Origin: Pelotomaculum_B sp964543575
Lineage (GTDB): Bacteria; Bacillota; Desulfotomaculia; Desulfotomaculales; Pelotomaculaceae
DNA length: 12,503 nucleotides
Direction: 5' to 3'
Assembly (NCBI GenBank): GCA_964543575.1
Contig: CAZIYV010000101.1
Span: 1-12,503 of the forward strand
The stretch's first letter is position 1; each line of letters begins with the position of its first letter. Below the pieces are notes generated by a model, which saw only the letters and a list, made by a program, of their open reading frames with translations, ran no database searches and had not been told where the DNA came from. A program made the position numbers and the translations under genes. Shown piece by piece: positions 1-6,490 of the stretch.

Positions 1-982
1 GGGGTTTATACAGAACCTTAACCAGGTCTTGTTCCTGAAGAGAGTAAAGATCCCAGCTGAAACGCAGGGAGTTGGTCATTAATTGTGACGGAGTTTCCTC
101 CATCGACAGGAAAACGCCTTTCTCCCCGTAATCCATAGCGCCCTTGGCCAGGAACTGCAGGCCTAATACTGTTTTGCCGGTTCCGGAGCCACCGGCGACA
201 GCCACGCTGACACCACGGGGCAGTCCGCCCTGTAATAAATCATCCAGTCCGGGAACACCTGAACAAATCAGATCGCTTTCTTGATGGGCTTCACCATAAA
301 CATCGAAGCCACCTATCAGGGAAAGGACCTTGATGCCATTGTTGGTTATGCGAAAGGTATGTTTACCCGGAATATGCTCTTGTCCCCTTGTTTTACATAT
401 TTCCAGCACGCGGTGGCGGCGCAGTCCCGGCCTGTCCTTGTTTTCAAGGCGGATGATGGCATCTACCACGTATTCCTCAAAGGCGTATTCCCGGCTGCCC
501 TCGTTTTCCCGCTCTTTAACTAAAAAGGAGGTCAGTCCCAGACGGCGCAAGCCGTTGCAAAAACTATATATCACCCTGCGCATGGAAAGGTGGTCATTAA
601 GTATATTTCGAAAATGGCTGATGCTGTCCACCAGAATTCTTCTGGCACCGACCTCGCAAGCAGCCTCCTCGACAAGGTTTACCTCCGTATCCGCCAGCAC
701 TTCGGGAGAAGTGCACAGGATGCGCAGTTTATTTGCCTCTTCCAGGGCCCGGAGATCCCAGCCAAAGTTAAGAGCGTCACGATATATGGACTCGGGTAGT
801 TCTTCGCAGGTTACTATCAATCCAGGCTCACCGAACTCGGTAATGCCCCGGTAGATAAACTCAATCCCCAGAGTGGTTTTACCCGCGCCAGGAATACCTT
901 CAATCAGGACCGAGTTCCCACGAACAATGCCACCGAGCAACAAATCATCAAAACCATTTATTCCTGTAGGTGCTTTCTCCAA
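1..982 (-). CDS. KaiC-like double-domain RecA-fold ATPase, 3' part cut off by the window edge
   Basis: Translating the minus strand from a TTG at 982-980 gives 327 uninterrupted residues running off the left edge. The start is set by the SD-like AAAGGGGG seven bases upstream; no ATG lies nearby. Two RecA/KaiC domains are visible. Domain 1 has Walker A GIPGAGKT (about 29-36), an acidic pair E60-E61 at the place of the KaiC catalytic glutamates, and Walker B-like RILVDS (115-120). Domain 2 opens at about residue 240 with Walker A GGSGTGKT (264-271) and acidic pair E295-E296. Two tandem ATPase domains are the KaiC arrangement. Outside cyanobacteria, such proteins are ATP-driven, often hexameric, signalling proteins of mostly unknown role; no kaiA or kaiB is seen. 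The end of domain 2 and any C-terminal autophosphorylation segment lie outside the window. The family call is secure, the role unknown. It appears to be transcribed alone from a promoter at 1082-1110. Confidence 0.9.
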   Translation of the reverse strand, partial: MEKAPTGINGFDDLLLGGIVRGNSVLIEGIPGAGKTTLGIEFIYRGITEFGEPGLIVTCEELPESIYRDALNFGWDLRALEEANKLRILCTSPEVLADTEVNLVEEAACEVGARRILVDSISHFRNILNDHLSMRRVIYSFCNGLRRLGLTSFLVKERENEGSREYAFEEYVVDAIIRLENKDRPGLRRHRVLEICKTRGQEHIPGKHTFRITNNGIKVLSLIGGFDVYGEAHQESDLICSGVPGLDDLLQGGLPRGVSVAVAGGSGTGKTVLGLQFLAKGAMDYGEKGVFLSMEETPSQLMTNSLRFSWDLYSLQEQDLVKVLYKP

Positions 983-1081
983 ATGATTACCCCCTTTCTG
1001 GGAAATATGATGTAATTAGTTCTATTACAACACGTTACCTGATAATTCCTTTGTTAATATGGATAAAATTTTCTTTATTTG

Positions 1082-1110
1082 AATATAAATCATAAATAGA
1101 CAAAAGTCGA
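1082..1110 (-). promoter_or_regulatory. Predicted sigma-A-type promoter of the KaiC-like gene
   Basis: On the minus strand, TCGACT (1110-1105) and TATATT (1087-1082) are separated by exactly 17 bp. They match the -35 and -10 consensus at 4/6 and 5/6. This predicts a transcript starting near 1075 with a leader of about 90 nt before the TTG start. The leader contains an imperfect operator-like dyad, TGTAAT-N7-ATTACA (1011-1029). A perfect TTGACA at 1182-1177 lacks a well-spaced -10 and is less likely. Confidence 0.45.
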
Positions 1111-1317
1111 CTAAAAGATACTCCTGATGACAGCAATCCTGATAATTCGATATAAAAACATTTAATAACCAAAAGATGTCAATGTTGAGTACTGGAAAAT
1201 TACAGGAAGCGAGCTGCGGTCCGTGAGAGAAAACAATCGATTATAACTGGACTATGCCCAAACCCTCGGCATTGTGGGGGGGTGTGGTCAGGAACAACGG
1301 CTGAAGTTAATTACTTG
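1111..1317. other. Intergenic stretch without a recognisable gene
   Basis: The part next to the KaiC-like promoter is AT-rich. From about 1195 to 1310 the composition becomes mixed, with a run of seven G at 1276-1282. No open frame here has a ribosome binding site, and I see no stem-loop or tRNA-like fold. The change in composition could mark a decayed element, but nothing identifies one. Confidence 0.5.
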
Positions 1318-1358
1318 CGAAAAAAGAAATGAGACAGGAGAACCGTCCCCCTGTCTCA
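1318..1358 (-). terminator. Probable Rho-independent terminator ending the gdhA/57-residue ORF transcript
   Basis: Read on the minus strand, the 9-bp stem of the repeat hairpin is followed by ATTTCTTTTTT (1329-1319), a typical U-rich tail. It sits 21 bp after the stop codon of the 57-residue ORF. The repeat appears to have been co-opted as a terminator. Confidence 0.55.
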
Positions 1359-1368
1359 CCCCTGTCTC
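1330..1368. repeat. Repeat hairpin TGAGACAGG...CCTGTCTCA plus an extra half-copy
   Basis: A 9-bp perfect inverted repeat, TGAGACAGG (1330-1338) and CCTGTCTCA (1350-1358), flanks the 11-base loop AGAACCGTCCC. A third CCTGTCTC copy follows at 1361-1368. From general knowledge, GAGACAGGGGGACGGTTC-type palindromes recur between genes in Peptococcaceae and related Clostridia and resemble REP elements moved by IS200/TnpA-like transposases. No transposase gene is present here. Recognition rests on memory of the motif; a genome-wide copy count would confirm it. Confidence 0.6.
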
Positions 1369-1379
1369 TCTTTATTGTG

Positions 1380-1553
1380 TCAGATACCGTAAAAATATTT
1401 TACTTTATCAACTAGTTGTTGCAGAATCATTTTCACTTCATGCAATTCATTTTCAAGAGCGTTAAGTTTCTGAAGGCACTTACTCGGGTTGCAGTTCTCA
1501 AATTGGGCGCATTCTGAACTGGAGTCAACATAAGACAGCGGGCATTGATCCAT
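1380..1553 (-). CDS. Small cysteine-containing protein with a helical tail, 57 aa, function unknown
   Basis: An ATG at 1553-1551 is preceded by the strong SD GGGAGGT eight bases upstream, and the frame runs 57 codons to a TGA. Residues 1-26 carry four cysteines (C4, C15, C21, C26) with spacing Cx10Cx5Cx4C, suggesting a metal- or disulfide-bound knuckle. Residues 27-52 form a predicted amphipathic helix with heptad-like Leu/Ile/Val spacing, perhaps a short coiled coil for dimerisation. It starts 50 bp after gdhA on the same strand with no terminator between, and a terminator follows it, so it is probably co-transcribed with gdhA. I do not recognise the family. Too short for many gene finders, but the SD, the coding-like composition and the clean ending support it. 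Confidence 0.65.
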   Translation of the reverse strand: MDQCPLSYVDSSSECAQFENCNPSKCLQKLNALENELHEVKMILQQLVDKVKYFYGI

Positions 1554-1603
1554 GTAAAAAAACCTCCCTAAACTTCCTTATGGTTTTTTTGCCTTGCTTA
1601 AAA

Positions 1604-2950
1604 CTAAACTAATCCCTGGGCCATCATGGCATCGGCCACCTTGAGGAATCCGGCGATGTTAGCTCCCGCCGCCAGGTCACCCTCGCAGCCGTATTCCTTG
1701 GCTGCCTGGCTGATCTGACGGTAAATGTTAACCATAATACCTTTTAGTTTGGCGTCCACTTCTTCAAAGGTCCAGGAAAGCCTCATGCTGTTCTGTGACA
1801 TTTCCAGGGCCGAGGTGGCCACTCCGCCGGCGTTGGAAGCCTTGGCCGGTCCAAACATGACTCCGTTATCCTGGAACGTTTTTATAGCTTCCGGTGTTGA
1901 CGGCATATTGGCGCCTTCCGCTACCGCCCAAACTCCGTTGGTGACCAGTATTTTGGCTGATTCCCCGTCAATCTCGTTTTGTGTGGCGCAGGGCAGGGCG
2001 ATGTCACACTTGATTGTCCAGATCCCCTTTGACCCTTCGTAATACTGGGCTGAAGGATGAGCTTCAACATAAGCTTTGATTCTCTTTCTCTCAATCTCTT
2101 TTATCCGCTTAACGGTATCCAGCTTGATCCCTTCCGGGTCGAATATGTAGCCGTTGGAATCGCTCATGGCTACTACCTTGGCGCCCATCTGCTGGGCTTT
2201 TTCTACCGCATAGATGGCTACATTGCCGGAACCCGAGATAACCACCGTCTTACCGGCAATTGATTTCCCATTATCTTTAAGCATTTCCTCAAGAAAATAC
2301 AGCAGCCCGTAACCGGTAGCTTCAGTCCTGGCCAGGCTTCCGCCGTAGGTCAGGCCCTTACCTGTGAGAACTCCATGGTACAGCATGGTGATTCTTTTAT
2401 ATTGGCCGTACAAAAACCCAACTTCCCGTCCGCCAACTCCTATATCACCTGCCGGCACATCCACATCCGCTCCGACGTAGCGGACAAGCTCGGTCATGAA
2501 ACTCTGGCAAAAACGCATGACCTCACTGTCTGATTTTCCTTTTGGATCAAAATCGCTCCCGCCCTTGCTGCCTCCAATGGGAAGGCTGGTAAGGGAGTTT
2601 TTAAATGTTTGTTCAAAGCCGAGAAACTTAATGATGCCCAGGTTTACAGAAGGATGAAAGCGCAGGCCTCCCTTGTAAGGACCAATGGCGCTGTTGAAGT
2701 GAACCCTGTAGCCGCGGTTCATCTGTGCCCGCCCCTGGTCGTCAAACCACGGTACCCGGAACATGACTTGCCGCTCTGGTTCTACGATTCGGTTCAACAG
2801 ACCAGCTTCTACAAATTCAGGATGTTTTTCAATTACAGGCTGCAAAGATTCCAGTACTTCTAAAACCGCCTGGTGAAATTCCGGTTGGTTTGGGTCCCTT
2901 TTTTTCACCTGTGCCATAATCTCATCAATAACCTTATGTGACTGCCCCAA
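1604..2950 (-). CDS. gdhA: NADP-type glutamate dehydrogenase, 448 aa
   Basis: Interconverts 2-oxoglutarate plus ammonium and glutamate in the cytoplasm, as a hexamer in this family. The chosen start is TTG 2950-2948, eight bases after the SD AAGGGGG. It gives 448 residues, matching the usual 445-450. Longer frames reaching back to 3103 would run into the upstream gene and lack an SD. Family landmarks in this numbering: K93 in PYKGGLRF, K117 in FKNSL, K129 in GGSKGG and catalytic D169 in PAGDIG. The Rossmann motif is GSGNVA (240-245), followed by SDSNG (263-267), which resembles E. coli GdhA (ASDSSG) and points to NADP(H), hence mainly biosynthetic use. The gene follows the glutamine-synthetase-like gene after 89 bp with no clear terminator, so the two may form one transcript. 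Identity is near certain; coenzyme preference is inferred. Confidence 0.95.
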   Translation of the reverse strand: MGQSHKVIDEIMAQVKKRDPNQPEFHQAVLEVLESLQPVIEKHPEFVEAGLLNRIVEPERQVMFRVPWFDDQGRAQMNRGYRVHFNSAIGPYKGGLRFHPSVNLGIIKFLGFEQTFKNSLTSLPIGGSKGGSDFDPKGKSDSEVMRFCQSFMTELVRYVGADVDVPAGDIGVGGREVGFLYGQYKRITMLYHGVLTGKGLTYGGSLARTEATGYGLLYFLEEMLKDNGKSIAGKTVVISGSGNVAIYAVEKAQQMGAKVVAMSDSNGYIFDPEGIKLDTVKRIKEIERKRIKAYVEAHPSAQYYEGSKGIWTIKCDIALPCATQNEIDGESAKILVTNGVWAVAEGANMPSTPEAIKTFQDNGVMFGPAKASNAGGVATSALEMSQNSMRLSWTFEEVDAKLKGIMVNIYRQISQAAKEYGCEGDLAAGANIAGFLKVADAMMAQGLV

Positions 2951-3039
2951 TAATAAAACCCCCTTTTTATTGTTCTTTAACTTTTTTGCAGTGCTCAGTT
3001 TTGTGTACTGATCACCTCTCATTATTGTGGAATCAGCTG

Positions 3040-4368
3040 CTAGAAGCGGGAAAGATACTCTTGCAGTTCCCAGGGGTGTACAAATGCCTGGAAACGTTCC
3101 CACTCTTCGCCCTTGACTCTGGCGAACCGCCGGTAGATATACTCACCCAGTGTAGCCCTGGCCAACTGATCGGAGGCCAGTTCCCGCAGGGCTTCCCCCA
3201 GGGTGTGGGGGAGGCAGGTCACCCGTGCGCTTTGGCGCTGGTTGTCGTTCATCTGAAAAATATTTTCAGTCAGTGCAGGTGGTTGTGGTAGTTTCTGCCG
3301 GATTCCCTCTAATCCCGCTTTCAAGATTACGGCCAGAGCAAGGTACGGGTTGCATGCCGGATCGGGGTTGCGCACTTCTACCCGCGGTTCCTGCCCACGG
3401 TGATTAACAACCCGGACCACTGAATTGCGGCTGTCTTCCGACCAGGCGACATACACTGGCATGGTCAGGCTGTTGGGGACCAACCGCTTATAAGAGTTAA
3501 TCAGTGGATTGGTAATGGCGGTATTAGCCCGGGCGTGGGCCAGGACTCCTGCTATAAAGTGCCCTACCTCCTGGTCAAGCTGCACTGGCTGCTCCTCATC
3601 ATTAAAAAGTCCGGACTCCTTGTGATGGAGGGACAGGTGCAGGTGCAAGGCCGACCCCGGCCTGCCGTTCAGCGGTTTAGGCATTAAGGAAGCGTGCAGT
3701 CCGTGTCGCTGGGCAATGGTGCGCACTATGAACTTGAAGGTGACCAGCTTGTCTGCAATAGCCAGGGCGTTATCCGGTTTCAATATGATGCCGTGCTGGC
3801 CCGGCCCTTTTTCATGATGGCTGAAGCCGATGTCAGTCCCCATTTCTTCCAGGGTCAGCACCATGTCCCGCCGGGCATTTTCACCAAGGTCAACCGGGGT
3901 CAAGTCGCAATATCCGGCACGGTCATGGGTATTGGTGGTTGGGTTGCCGTTGTCGTCGGTATAAAAAAGATAAAATTCCACCTCTGTGCCCACCCATATT
4001 TCAAATCCCATGCGGGCGGCTTCATTCAGTACCTGTTTCAAAACGCTGCGCGAGCATCCGGGGTAGGGAGTCCCGTCCGGATTCGCCACATCACAAATGA
4101 AGCGAGCAACAGCTTCCTCACGGGGGCGCCAGGGAAGCACTAAGAAGGTGGACGGGTCAGGCAGAAGGATAATGTCCTGTTCCTGGCTGCTGACCACTCC
4201 ATCAACCACAGCGCTGTCGAAGGCAACCCTGCCGGTCATTGCCTGTTCCATATCCTCCGACGTTACAGCGATATTTTTCAACGCGCCGAAAGTGTCGGTA
4301 AACTGTAAGCGGAGGAATTTTACTCGCTCCTCTCTAGCTTTTTCCAGGACGTCTTCATGGGTAAGCAT
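3040..4368 (-). CDS. Type I glutamine-synthetase-family ligase (GlnA-like) with altered active site, 442 aa
   Basis: Length and collinear motifs match GSI-alpha enzymes such as B. subtilis GlnA (444 aa). The start is ATG 4368-4366, six bases after the SD GGGAGG; an upstream in-frame ATG at 4386 precedes that SD and is unlikely. Conserved: D51, metal ligands E129 and E131, E186 (HHE), H242, R295, E331 and R333 (RVEVR), plus the MPKP segment. Not conserved: the second Glu after HHE (B. subtilis GQHE) is G193, and the flap GYEAP is NSLTM, with no Glu and one residue longer. FDGSSIEGF is FDSAVVDGV, and the feedback Arg of B. subtilis (R62) aligns with S60. From GS enzymology, these positions bind a metal, activate ammonium and mediate glutamine inhibition. 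Ordinary glutamine synthesis is therefore doubtful. A gamma-glutamyl-amine ligase or a non-catalytic paralog fits better, but this is inference. gdhA follows downstream. Confidence 0.85.
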   Translation of the reverse strand: MLTHEDVLEKAREERVKFLRLQFTDTFGALKNIAVTSEDMEQAMTGRVAFDSAVVDGVVSSQEQDIILLPDPSTFLVLPWRPREEAVARFICDVANPDGTPYPGCSRSVLKQVLNEAARMGFEIWVGTEVEFYLFYTDDNGNPTTNTHDRAGYCDLTPVDLGENARRDMVLTLEEMGTDIGFSHHEKGPGQHGIILKPDNALAIADKLVTFKFIVRTIAQRHGLHASLMPKPLNGRPGSALHLHLSLHHKESGLFNDEEQPVQLDQEVGHFIAGVLAHARANTAITNPLINSYKRLVPNSLTMPVYVAWSEDSRNSVVRVVNHRGQEPRVEVRNPDPACNPYLALAVILKAGLEGIRQKLPQPPALTENIFQMNDNQRQSARVTCLPHTLGEALRELASDQLARATLGEYIYRRFARVKGEEWERFQAFVHPWELQEYLSRF

Positions 4369-4401
4369 TAGTAACCTCCCAAACATACTGAATATTTGTT
4401 A

Positions 4402-4413
4402 TAGACAAGTCTA
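4402..4413. promoter_or_regulatory. Weak operator-like dyad upstream of the GlnA-like gene
   Basis: TAGAC-AA-GTCTA is a 5+5 bp dyad, 34 bp before the GlnA-like start. It overlaps TTGT-N5-ACAA on the minus strand. It does not fit the TnrA/GlnR consensus TGTNAN7TNACA, so the regulator is unknown. No convincing -35/-10 pair could be placed in 4387-4430. Confidence 0.2.
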
Positions 4414-4429
4414 AATCTAATTGATCCAC

Positions 4430-4490
4430 CATAAAAAAATCATAATAGAGAGGATCATAAACATAAAAAATTCATAAAAAATCATAAAAA
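4430..4490. other. Phased A-tracts (CATAA repeats), probable intrinsically bent DNA
   Basis: CATAA occurs at 4430, 4441, 4456, 4462, 4473 and 4483. A-runs of 5-7 at 4433-4439, 4465-4470, 4476-4481 and 4486-4490 have centres about 31.5, 11 and 9.5 bp apart, that is 3, 1 and 1 helical turns. Phased A-tracts bend DNA. Placed upstream of the GlnA-like gene, they could act as an upstream activating or protein-wrapping element. The leftmost run also serves as the U-tail of the regulator terminator. Confidence 0.45.
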
Positions 4491-4514
4491 GACTCTGCCT
4501 GGCCAGGCAGAGTC
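4486..4514 (-). terminator. Rho-independent terminator after the response regulator
   Basis: GACTCTGCCTGG joined to CCAGGCAGAGTC is a perfect 24-bp palindrome (4491-4514). On the minus strand TTTTT follows at 4490-4486, then a further T-rich stretch. It lies 25 bp beyond the regulator stop codon and separates the two-component pair from the GlnA-like/gdhA genes. Confidence 0.85.
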
Positions 4515-4539
4515 AGCTAAAGATTTTTTATGAACTTTT

Positions 4540-5238
4540 CTATTGTTCTAATGCCAGTTGGTAGCCAATACCGTGTTTACCAAGGATGTATTTTGGGTCG
4601 CCAGGATCATCCTCAATTTTTTTGCGCAGGCTGCTGATATAGTTTCTCAGGTAGTGCAGTTCGTTACGGTATTCAGTTCCCCATACCCAGGACAACAAAT
4701 CCTCGTGTGTAATTATCTTTCCCGCATGACAGCCCAAGTGGTACAAGATCTGGTATTCAGTAGCGGTGAGCCGCACTTCCCTATTCCTGACAAAGACTCG
4801 TCTTTGGGCGAAGTTGATCACTAAATCGCCAAATTTATAGGTAGAGCCCTTTGGAAATTCCTCTGATGGGTGAGCTCTTCTGAGAATCGCTTTGACACGA
4901 AGCAGCAATTCCTCAACGCTAAATGGCTTGGTTATATAATCATCGGCCCCCGCGTCAAAACCACGGATCCGGTCCTGTTCGCGAGCCCTGCCCGTAAGCA
5001 TGATGATCGGGATATCGGAGAATTCGCGGATTCTTTTGCAGGCCTCAAACCCATTGAAAGGACCGGGCAGCATAATATCTAAAATTAGTAAATCATAGCT
5101 GGCAGCTTCCAGCAACTCAATGGCGGTTTTCCCATCTGCGGCTGTTGCCACCGAGTACCCACTGGCCAACAGGTTAACTTTAACTAATCGCACCAGGCGG
5201 GGTTCGTCATCAACTATTAAGATCGTTTTACGCTTCAT
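4540..5238 (-). CDS. KdpE-like OmpR/PhoB-family response regulator, 232 aa
   Basis: A DNA-binding regulator phosphorylated by the adjoining kinase. The start is ATG 5238-5236 after the SD AGGGGG, giving the usual length; longer in-frame reading merely reads into the kinase gene. The receiver domain (about 4-118) has acidic residues D10-D11, phospho-acceptor D54 in LLILDIMLP, T82 and K104. The loop after D54 (PGPFNGFE) is one residue longer than the common PGMDGFE. The C-terminal winged helix (about 130-230) includes TATEYQIL, the recognition-helix region HYLRNYISSLRKKIEDDP and the wing GIGYQL, most like KdpE. The gene starts inside the last codons of the kinase gene (11-bp overlap), so the two are translationally coupled. 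Targets are unknown: no kdp genes are seen, and KdpE-like regulators serve many roles in Clostridia. Confidence 0.93.
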   Translation of the reverse strand: MKRKTILIVDDEPRLVRLVKVNLLASGYSVATAADGKTAIELLEAASYDLLILDIMLPGPFNGFEACKRIREFSDIPIIMLTGRAREQDRIRGFDAGADDYITKPFSVEELLLRVKAILRRAHPSEEFPKGSTYKFGDLVINFAQRRVFVRNREVRLTATEYQILYHLGCHAGKIITHEDLLSWVWGTEYRNELHYLRNYISSLRKKIEDDPGDPKYILGKHGIGYQLALEQ

Positions 5239-6490
5239 CTCGAGCCCCCTGGTTACCCTGTGGCTGAGCTGTTTGTTGGACCAAAGGCAGCGTGAAGTAA
5301 AGCGTGGTTCCCTGGTTAACCTCGCTTTTAGCCCAGATCCTGCCACCGTGGCTGATTAATATTTGACGGGACAAAGGCAATCCCAGCCCGATTCCTTTTT
5401 TATTTTCCTGGATGCCGTCAGTCACCCGGAAAAATTTTTCAAACAGCCATTTTAAATGCTCGCTATTAATACCTATGCCCTGATCGGTTACCGAAACAAC
5501 CACTTCTCCAGGAGCGACCATCCCTTTAATTACGATTTTAGTGTCTTCCCTGGAATATTTGACCGAGTTGTCCACTAGGTTGCGAAGCACCTGCTCAATC
5601 CGGCCCGGGTCTGCTTCGACAAGCGGGAATTCTTCCGGAAACAAGACGGTAAACTGATGATTTTTAACACGGTAGGACTGGTCCCTGAGTACTTTATTTA
5701 CAATTTGGGGCAGTGAAATGGGTTCTTTTTTTAGTTCCATTTCACCTTTCCAACTAAAAGTTGAGGAATCTAACAAGTTATTGATTAAACTTTCGATGTG
5801 ATCTGTTTCCTCAACTATGATGTTCATGAACTCTTTTTCAGTAGCCGGATCCCAGGTTACGTCTTCCCGCATTAAGGTTGTGATGTAGCCTTTAATACAG
5901 GATAGAGGCGTTCTTAAATCATGGGACAACCCTGCCAGCATTTCTGACCACATTTGAGCCGTGTTTTCGGAGGGAAGAAAATATGAGGCAGCTTTTAGGT
6001 TTCTATTAACAGTGTCCAAACTGCTGGCGATGACATGGGTTATCGCTTTAAGTATTTCTGTCATGGGGAAAGAATTCAGCAGCAGAGCCTCACCGCAGAC
6101 CATTAAAAAGCCTTTCTTGCCGGCCATGGGGAAACAGGTTACCTCCAGATCAGGTTGGCCGCACCTGTTGATCACCCTTTGCCGCACCGGACAATCTAAT
6201 ATATGGCAAGGGTCATTCCTGTTGTCAAATGAATTTTGGCGAGAACACCAGAGGCCCTCCACCGCGACCTCCATAGAATCGGCTTCGCTGTTTTGGTCAA
6301 CCCGGGCAAAATGAACTATACACTGTTTCTCCAAAATAACGCCCAAGGCAGAGCCGCTAACCTCCAGAGTCTCAACAAGCCAACCTGGAACCCTTTCAAA
6401 ATTGCCGTGCTCTTGCAGCAGCTTGCCGGCCAAATAAAGCATCTTAATGGAAATATCGAATGGGTAATCAAGTTTTGAAATTTGATTCAT
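5228..6490 (-). CDS. Soluble sensor histidine kinase with cysteine-rich GAF-like sensor domain, 420 aa
   Basis: The start is ATG 6490-6488, eight bases after the SD AAGGAG. There is no signal peptide or membrane segment, so it senses a cytoplasmic cue. Residues 1-170 look like a GAF-type fold (partial match by eye) and hold C57, C82, C95, C100, C110, C119 and C132. C95-x4-C100-P-V-R is the densest group. The kinase core is complete: H190 in SHDLRTPLS (HisKA), N box NLVDNSVKYS, G1 DQGIG, an F-box region LFEKFFRV and G2 GIGLGL. The core resembles the KdpD class, matching the KdpE-like partner, but the KdpD sensor and UspA domains are absent. The cysteine cluster could bind an iron-sulfur cluster, zinc or haem, or act as a thiol switch; the signal is not deducible. 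It overlaps the regulator by 11 bp. Confidence 0.92.
   Translation of the reverse strand: MNQISKLDYPFDISIKMLYLAGKLLQEHGNFERVPGWLVETLEVSGSALGVILEKQCIVHFARVDQNSEADSMEVAVEGLWCSRQNSFDNRNDPCHILDCPVRQRVINRCGQPDLEVTCFPMAGKKGFLMVCGEALLLNSFPMTEILKAITHVIASSLDTVNRNLKAASYFLPSENTAQMWSEMLAGLSHDLRTPLSCIKGYITTLMREDVTWDPATEKEFMNIIVEETDHIESLINNLLDSSTFSWKGEMELKKEPISLPQIVNKVLRDQSYRVKNHQFTVLFPEEFPLVEADPGRIEQVLRNLVDNSVKYSREDTKIVIKGMVAPGEVVVSVTDQGIGINSEHLKWLFEKFFRVTDGIQENKKGIGLGLPLSRQILISHGGRIWAKSEVNQGTTLYFTLPLVQQTAQPQGNQGARDEA

Noticed and set aside
281..854. Plus-strand open frames opposite the KaiC-like gene
   Set aside because: They are shadows: the minus strand there encodes an uninterrupted KaiC-like protein with both Walker A motifs.
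1274..1465. 63-codon plus-strand frame
   Set aside because: It runs through the repeat hairpin and antisense to the 57-residue gene, with no ribosome binding site.
3000..3039. Riboswitch or T-box before gdhA
   Set aside because: Only a 5-bp TCAGT/ACTGA dyad is present in an 89-bp gap; no conserved riboswitch or T-box elements were found.
2951..3103. N-terminal extension of GdhA to an upstream ATG
   Set aside because: The extension overlaps the end of the GlnA-like gene, lacks an SD and does not resemble GDH; the TTG at 2950 has a strong SD and gives the family length.
4387..4430. TnrA/GlnR operator before the GlnA-like gene
   Set aside because: No TGTNAN7TNACA match; only the weak TAGAC-AA-GTCTA dyad.
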